Below are positions 42,433 through 46,380 of a stretch of DNA of 46,380 bases, piece after piece. Each line of letters opens with the position of its first letter. The stretch's first letter is position 1. Position numbers and translations under genes: made by a program. Below the pieces are notes generated by a model. The model had not been told where the DNA came from and did no database searches. It saw only the letters and a list, made by a program, of their open reading frames with translations. Source of the stretch: an uncultured Ignavibacteriales bacterium (lineage in GTDB: Bacteria; Bacteroidota; Ignavibacteria; Ignavibacteriales; Ignavibacteriaceae); the NCBI GenBank assembly GCA_903843135.1, contig CAIMOS010000219.1, positions 1 to 46,380 on the forward strand, in the 5' to 3' direction.

Positions 42433-44417
42433 TGAACAGTTTTTTAGAAAAATGCTGCGACGAATGCTGGCACAGTGAAGAAAAGAAATGCGATGTGTTC
42501 GTAAGGTGCTGCGTTGAAGGCCCTCTTTGCCATCACGATGATAATTGTAAAAAGAAATTCCAGGACCTTAATAACCGCCTTAATTATATCACCCACGAAA
42601 CCCCGATAATATTTATCGGTATGGGTACCTGCGGACTCGCGGCGGGAGCCAGAAAAGTAGAAGAAGCAATCAAAGCGGAACTTACCAAACACAATATTGA
42701 TGCGCGTATCGAGCCGATGGGATGCATCGGATATTGCGCCCGCGAAGTGATAGTGGATATAAAACTTCCCGGCGCCAACAGAATTTCATACTGCGAGATA
42801 ACCCCTAAACTCGTACCGCAACTTATCCAAAAGACCCTGATCGACAAGGTTATATACAAAGAAAAATTTCTCGGTTCCTTCGGTAAATCTACCCCTGAAG
42901 TTCAGAATATAAATGAGATTCAGTTCTTCAAACATCAGCATAAAATTGTACTTAAAAACTGCGGTATCATAAACCCGGAATCGATCGACTCCTATATCGC
43001 CGCGGGCGGTTTTCAGGCTTTCGATAAAGTGTTAAGGCTAATGTCTCCCGCGGAAGTTGTGAAGGAAATTCTTACCGCCGGACTTCGCGGGCGCGGCGGA
43101 GCAGGATTCCCCACAGGCAAAAAATGGGAACTGGCCCTGAATCAGAAATCAGAAGTGAAATATATTATTTGCAACGCCGACGAAGGCGATCCGGGCGCTT
43201 TTATGGACCGCTCAGTTCTTGAAAGCGATCCGTACAGGGTGATCGAAGGAATGCTGATCGGCGGATATGCAATCGGCGCGACGGCGGGCTATATCTACTG
43301 CCGCGCGGAGTATCCACTCGCTATCGAACGGCTCGAAAAGACTATTAAGAGTTGCGAGAAATACAGCCTTCTCGGGGATAATATCCTCGGCAGCAAATTC
43401 AGCTTCCACCTTAAAATTAAAAAAGGCGCGGGCGCATTTGTATGCGGGGAGGAAACTGCCCTTATCGCTTCTATCGAAGGCAAGCGCGGTATGCCGAGGC
43501 CAAGGCCCCCATTCCCCTCAATCTCCGGACTGTGGGGAAAACCGACTGTCATTAACAATGTTGAAACATTAGCGAACGTCGCCCCGTTAATAAGTATGGG
43601 CGGAGATAATTTCGCGAAAATCGGAACAGAAAAAAGTAAAGGGACAAAGGTATTTGCTCTCTCCGGTAAAATTAACAACACCGGGCTTGTCGAGGTCCCG
43701 ATGGGTGTAACTCTTGAACAGGTTGTGTTTGATATCGGCGGCGGAATACCGGGAAATAAAAAACTTAAGGCGGTTCAGATCGGCGGACCCTCCGGCGGAT
43801 GTCTCCCGGAAATTGTCGCGAAAACAAAGGTCGATTATGAGTCGCTGAAGGAAGTCGGCGCGATGATGGGCTCAGGCGGCTTTGTTGTAATGGATGAAGA
43901 TACCTGTATGGTTGACGTTGCGAAATTCTTCCTTACATTTATCCAGAATGAATCCTGCGGCAAATGCGTACCGTGCCGCGAGGGCACAAAGAGGATGCTC
44001 GAAATAATTGAACGCATCCCGACAAGCTACAAAAGCACCAAACTCAAAACCGACCAATTACAGCGCTTTAAAGGAATTGTACACCTGGAACGCCTTGCTG
44101 ATGTAATCCGCGACACTTCACTCTGCGGACTTGGCCAGTCAGCGCCAAACCCCGTCCTCTCGGGGCTCCAGTACTTCCGTGATGAATACGAAGAGCACCT
44201 GTACGAAAGAAAATGCAAAGCGGGTGTCTGCAAGGATCTGTTAACCTATTCGATAGATAACAGTGTCTGCAGCGGATGCGGCGTATGTTTAAGGAAATGC
44301 GCGGAAGAAGCCATCCTCGGCGAAAAAGGCCAGGCACATTATATCATTCAGGACAAGTGTATTAAATGCGGCGTCTGCTTCGAAGCGTGCCGTTTTGATG
44401 CAGTTGCGGTAAATTAA
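42432..44417 (+). CDS. hydB: [FeFe] hydrogenase flavin subunit HydB (NuoF-like) with Cys-rich N-terminal extension
   Basis: The 661-residue protein begins with about 40 residues containing eight cysteines (C8, C9, C12, C20, C26, C27, C33, C39). A thioredoxin-like [2Fe-2S] segment follows (C67; C98 and C102). The NuoF core has the FMN/NADH site GRGGAGFPTGKKW, NADEGDPGAFMDR and a [4Fe-4S] site SCGKCVPCREG with TSLCGLG. The C-terminus has two [4Fe-4S] motifs (CSGCGVCLRKC and CIKCGVCFEAC). In HydABC hydrogenases this subunit binds NAD(H) and takes part in flavin-based or related electron bifurcation with ferredoxin. The N-terminal cysteine cluster is the unusual part. Confidence 0.95.
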   Translation: MNSFLEKCCDECWHSEEKKCDVFVRCCVEGPLCHHDDNCKKKFQDLNNRLNYITHETPIIFIGMGTCGLAAGARKVEEAIKAELTKHNIDARIEPMGCIGYCAREVIVDIKLPGANRISYCEITPKLVPQLIQKTLIDKVIYKEKFLGSFGKSTPEVQNINEIQFFKHQHKIVLKNCGIINPESIDSYIAAGGFQAFDKVLRLMSPAEVVKEILTAGLRGRGGAGFPTGKKWELALNQKSEVKYIICNADEGDPGAFMDRSVLESDPYRVIEGMLIGGYAIGATAGYIYCRAEYPLAIERLEKTIKSCEKYSLLGDNILGSKFSFHLKIKKGAGAFVCGEETALIASIEGKRGMPRPRPPFPSISGLWGKPTVINNVETLANVAPLISMGGDNFAKIGTEKSKGTKVFALSGKINNTGLVEVPMGVTLEQVVFDIGGGIPGNKKLKAVQIGGPSGGCLPEIVAKTKVDYESLKEVGAMMGSGGFVVMDEDTCMVDVAKFFLTFIQNESCGKCVPCREGTKRMLEIIERIPTSYKSTKLKTDQLQRFKGIVHLERLADVIRDTSLCGLGQSAPNPVLSGLQYFRDEYEEHLYERKCKAGVCKDLLTYSIDNSVCSGCGVCLRKCAEEAILGEKGQAHYIIQDKCIKCGVCFEACRFDAVAVN

Positions 44418-44427
44418 TTTTGCGGAG

Positions 44428-46149
44428 ATGAAAATGGTTGAATTAACAATAAATAAATTAAAAGTAAAAGCCGAAGAAGGAATGACGATCCTTGATGCGG
44501 CAAAATCAGTCGGCGTATCAATTCCGACATTATGCCATATGAAGGACCTGATACCCAGCGGCGCGTGCAGGATCTGTTCGGTTGAAGTTGACGGCTTCCG
44601 GAATTTAATCCCCTCCTGCGCTTACCCCGTCAGTTCGGGAATGGTTGTAGATACTAATTCCCCGCGGGTAAGGAAAGCGAGAAAGACAATCGTTGAACTT
44701 CTGATTGAAAACCACCCGCAGGACTGCTTAGTCTGCGTGCGTAATAAAAATTGCGAATTGCAGGACCTTTCGGAGAAATACAGCGTGCGCGAGCACAGAT
44801 ACGCGGGAGAAACGAAGGCCCATGCGGTTGACATTTCAAGCGCTTCACTCGAGCGCGACCCTGCCAAATGTATTCTCTGCGGAAGATGTGTAAGGACCTG
44901 CCACGAAGTGCAGAAGATCGGGGCGATTGATTTTACGAACCGGGGATTCAGATCGATCGTAACAACTCCTTTCAACATCGGGCTTAATGTCAGCGACTGT
45001 ATTCTCTGCGGACAGTGTATCCTTGTCTGCCCGACCGCGGCGCTGAGAGAAAAAAGCTCACTGAAGCAGGTATCAAGCGCATTGCAGAACAAAAACAAAT
45101 ATACCATCGTTCAGATCGCTCCTGCGGTACGGGCCACACTCGGCGAAGAATTCCATATGCCTCTTGGTTCTGATGTAACGGGCAAACTCGTTTCAGGATT
45201 AAAGCGGCTGGGATTCAAAAAAGTTTTCGACACCAACTTTGCAGCGGACTTGACGATCTGGGAGGAATCGGCTGAACTTATCGACGGGGTAACGAATAAT
45301 AAGCCCCTTCCTATGTTCACAAGCTGCTGTCCGGGTTGGGTCAAACACATTGAGCATAACTATCCGGAAATGCTCCGCCACGTATCAACCTGTAAATCGC
45401 CGCACGAAATGGAAGGCGCGGTTGCCAAGACATACTACGCGAAGAAACTCGGCATATCCCCGAAAGATGTTTTTGTAGTATCGATAATGCCATGTACAGT
45501 TAAGAAATTTGAGGCCAACCGCCCCGAACTTAGCGAGGAGACCCACCCCGATGTCGACGCAGTATTAACAACACGGGAACTCGTGCGTTTCTTTAATATT
45601 GCCGGCATTGATTTTGCCGATCTTGGCGATGAACCTTTCGATAATCCGCTCGGTGAATCAACCGGCGCCGCTGCTATTTTTGGTACAAGCGGCGGAGTGA
45701 TGGAAGCAGCGCTCAGAATGGCTTATTATAAATTAACCGGCAATCATCTTGATAATCTTGATCTGGTGCAGGTAAGAGGGACAGAAGGCGTGCGTGAAGC
45801 AAGCTTCACAATGAACGGCCTCACCCTGAATGTTGCTATTGTTAACGGAATAGGCAATGTCGGGAAAGTGGTTGAAGATATCCGGAACGGAAAATCAAAA
45901 TATCACTTCATCGAAGTGATGGCCTGCCCCGGCGGCTGTATCAACGGCGGCGGACAACCGATCCATCAGAAGACGGAGAAAGTCTTTCAGCGGATGAAAA
46001 CGCTCTACGACATTGATAAAAAAATGTCCAACAGGCGTTCCTATGAAAACGAGTCTATCAAAGCGCTCTATAAAGAGTATTTCAAAGAACCCGGCAGCCA
46101 CGTAAGCCACGAGATACTTCACACATCGTATCACGAACGGGCAAAGTAG
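44428..46149 (+). CDS. hydA: [FeFe] hydrogenase catalytic subunit HydA
   Basis: The 573-residue protein has an N-terminal [2Fe-2S] domain (C36, C47, C50, C64), a His-Cys3 [4Fe-4S] site (H96, C100, C103, C109), two ferredoxin-type [4Fe-4S] motifs (from C148 and C191), and the H-cluster domain. All three signatures are intact: TSCCPGW (C300, C301), MPCTVKKFE (C355) and MACPGGCINGGGQP. This is the prototypical group A catalytic type. It lacks the extra C-terminal [2Fe-2S] domain of Thermotoga HydA. With HydB and HydC it should oxidise or evolve H2 coupled to NAD(H) and ferredoxin. The maturation genes hydEFG are not in the window. Confidence 0.97.
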   Translation: MKMVELTINKLKVKAEEGMTILDAAKSVGVSIPTLCHMKDLIPSGACRICSVEVDGFRNLIPSCAYPVSSGMVVDTNSPRVRKARKTIVELLIENHPQDCLVCVRNKNCELQDLSEKYSVREHRYAGETKAHAVDISSASLERDPAKCILCGRCVRTCHEVQKIGAIDFTNRGFRSIVTTPFNIGLNVSDCILCGQCILVCPTAALREKSSLKQVSSALQNKNKYTIVQIAPAVRATLGEEFHMPLGSDVTGKLVSGLKRLGFKKVFDTNFAADLTIWEESAELIDGVTNNKPLPMFTSCCPGWVKHIEHNYPEMLRHVSTCKSPHEMEGAVAKTYYAKKLGISPKDVFVVSIMPCTVKKFEANRPELSEETHPDVDAVLTTRELVRFFNIAGIDFADLGDEPFDNPLGESTGAAAIFGTSGGVMEAALRMAYYKLTGNHLDNLDLVQVRGTEGVREASFTMNGLTLNVAIVNGIGNVGKVVEDIRNGKSKYHFIEVMACPGGCINGGGQPIHQKTEKVFQRMKTLYDIDKKMSNRRSYENESIKALYKEYFKEPGSHVSHEILHTSYHERAK

Positions 46150-46165
46150 AAATCATTGTCTTAAC

Positions 46166-46196
46166 GGCGGCAGGCAATTAACTGCCGCCTTTTCTT
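46166..46196 (+). terminator. Rho-independent terminator of the hydrogenase operon
   Basis: A perfect 8-bp stem (GGCGGCAG at 46166-46173, CTGCCGCC at 46182-46189) with an 8-base loop is followed by TTTTCTTTC. It starts 17 bases past the hydA stop. Confidence 0.92.
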
Positions 46197-46270
46197 TCAT
46201 TCAATCTTCAAATCCTCCACCGGATATTATTGATCCATCTTCTATTTTCAGACAATATTAACCGGCTTTA

Positions 46271-46380
46271 ATCGAGTAGGAGGCGGTAGATTAGTTCTGC
46301 CGCCGTCCTCTCACACCACCGTACATGCCGTTCGGCATACGGCGGTTCGATAAACCTGCCACTTTTCATAGGTTTCTACA
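46271..46380 (-). mobile_element. 3' end of a probable class C group II intron (cut by window edge)
   Basis: Read on the minus strand, 46315-46346 folds as a domain V hairpin: ACCGCCGTATGCC, a GAAC loop, then GGCATGTACGGTGG, with a CGC triad at the base as in bacterial class C introns. Domain VI follows (GGCGGC and CCGCC arms, about 46281-46306). The intron should end in CTACTCGAT, with its last base at 46271. The 5' part and most of the reverse transcriptase lie beyond the right edge. The bases left of 46271 would be the 3' exon. Assignment rests on the remembered consensus of domain V and the intron end. Confidence 0.72.
46311..46380 (-). CDS. Group II intron reverse transcriptase/maturase, C-terminal tail (partial)
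   Basis: One frame is open from the window edge to a TGA at 46311-46313 and reads VETYEKWQVYRTAVCRTACTVV. The other two minus-strand frames stop at once. In many class C introns the encoded protein runs into domain V in this way, so the reading is consistent with an intron-encoded protein. Only 23 codons are visible, so the call depends on the intron structure around it. Confidence 0.5.
   Translation of the reverse strand, partial: VETYEKWQVYRTAVCRTACTVV

Noticed and set aside
1-46380. tRNA or rRNA genes
   Set aside because: Intergenic regions were read on both strands for cloverleaf-like and rRNA-like sequence and none was recognised.

Overview
The window looks like a chromosomal segment from a Gram-negative member of the Bacteroidota/Ignavibacteria (FCB) lineage. 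Supporting signs are a C-terminal type IX secretion (T9SS) sorting domain (12673-14547), a PorX-type REC+PglZ regulator (24352-25920), a cbb3 oxidase whose CcoN and CcoO parts are fused in one polypeptide, a PPi-type phosphofructokinase, and many starts with weak or no Shine-Dalgarno sequence. The placement is inferred from gene content; no rRNA or other phylogenetic marker was compared. Genes are densely packed, often with TAATG or ATGA overlaps, and most lie on the minus strand. No tRNA, rRNA or CRISPR was seen.

Layout. (1) 1-10868, minus: a lipoprotein-like fragment at the left edge, a catalytic/non-catalytic M16 peptidase pair, a Tat-signal dipeptide epimerase beside an SH3+NlpC/P60 endopeptidase, then an envelope O-acylation set (MBOAT acyltransferase, acyl carrier protein, acyl-AMP ligase, two SGNH hydrolases) whose parts list resembles Dlt. 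(2) 10869-11279: intergenic with a dispersed CTCTGTGGTTAAA-type repeat and a terminator. (3) 11280-18935, minus: PPi-type phosphofructokinase, T9SS-secreted GHL10 glycosidase, UvrD/PcrA helicase, DnaK. (4) 19289-20817, plus: BirA and CoaX. (5) 20838-25920, minus: PanC, AccD, a DUF1573 protein, TsaB, TsaE, PorX. (6) 26024-34385, minus: a complete cbb3 oxidase and assembly operon, transcribed ccoI-ccoS-ccoNO-ccoQ-ccoP-ccoG-ccoH-COG2836. (7) 34627-36377, minus: thioredoxin/TPR chaperone-like protein and a homocysteine methyltransferase; then aroC (plus), an AAA ATPase/DUF234 gene preceded by two palindromic repeats (plus), and purB and an HtrA protease (minus). (8) 41944-46149, plus: an electron-bifurcating-type [FeFe] hydrogenase (HydC, HydB, HydA) with a terminator. 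(9) 46271-46380, minus: the 3' end of a probable class C group II intron running off the right edge.

How it fits together. The cell appears able both to respire at low oxygen (cbb3) and to exchange electrons with H2 through NAD(H) and ferredoxin, which suggests a facultative, partly fermentative life. The left third is centred on the envelope: probable O-acylation of a cell-surface or peptidoglycan substrate together with peptidoglycan-peptide processing. PorX and the T9SS-tagged glycosidase show that T9SS is used, although no T9SS core component lies here. The observations most worth following are the O-acylation set with its own acyl-AMP ligase and carrier, the eight-cysteine N-terminal extension on HydB, the paired 41-bp palindromes before the DUF234 ATPase, sigma-54-like elements before three operons, a perfect 19-bp palindrome before porX, and a panC that seems to lack a conventional start codon.
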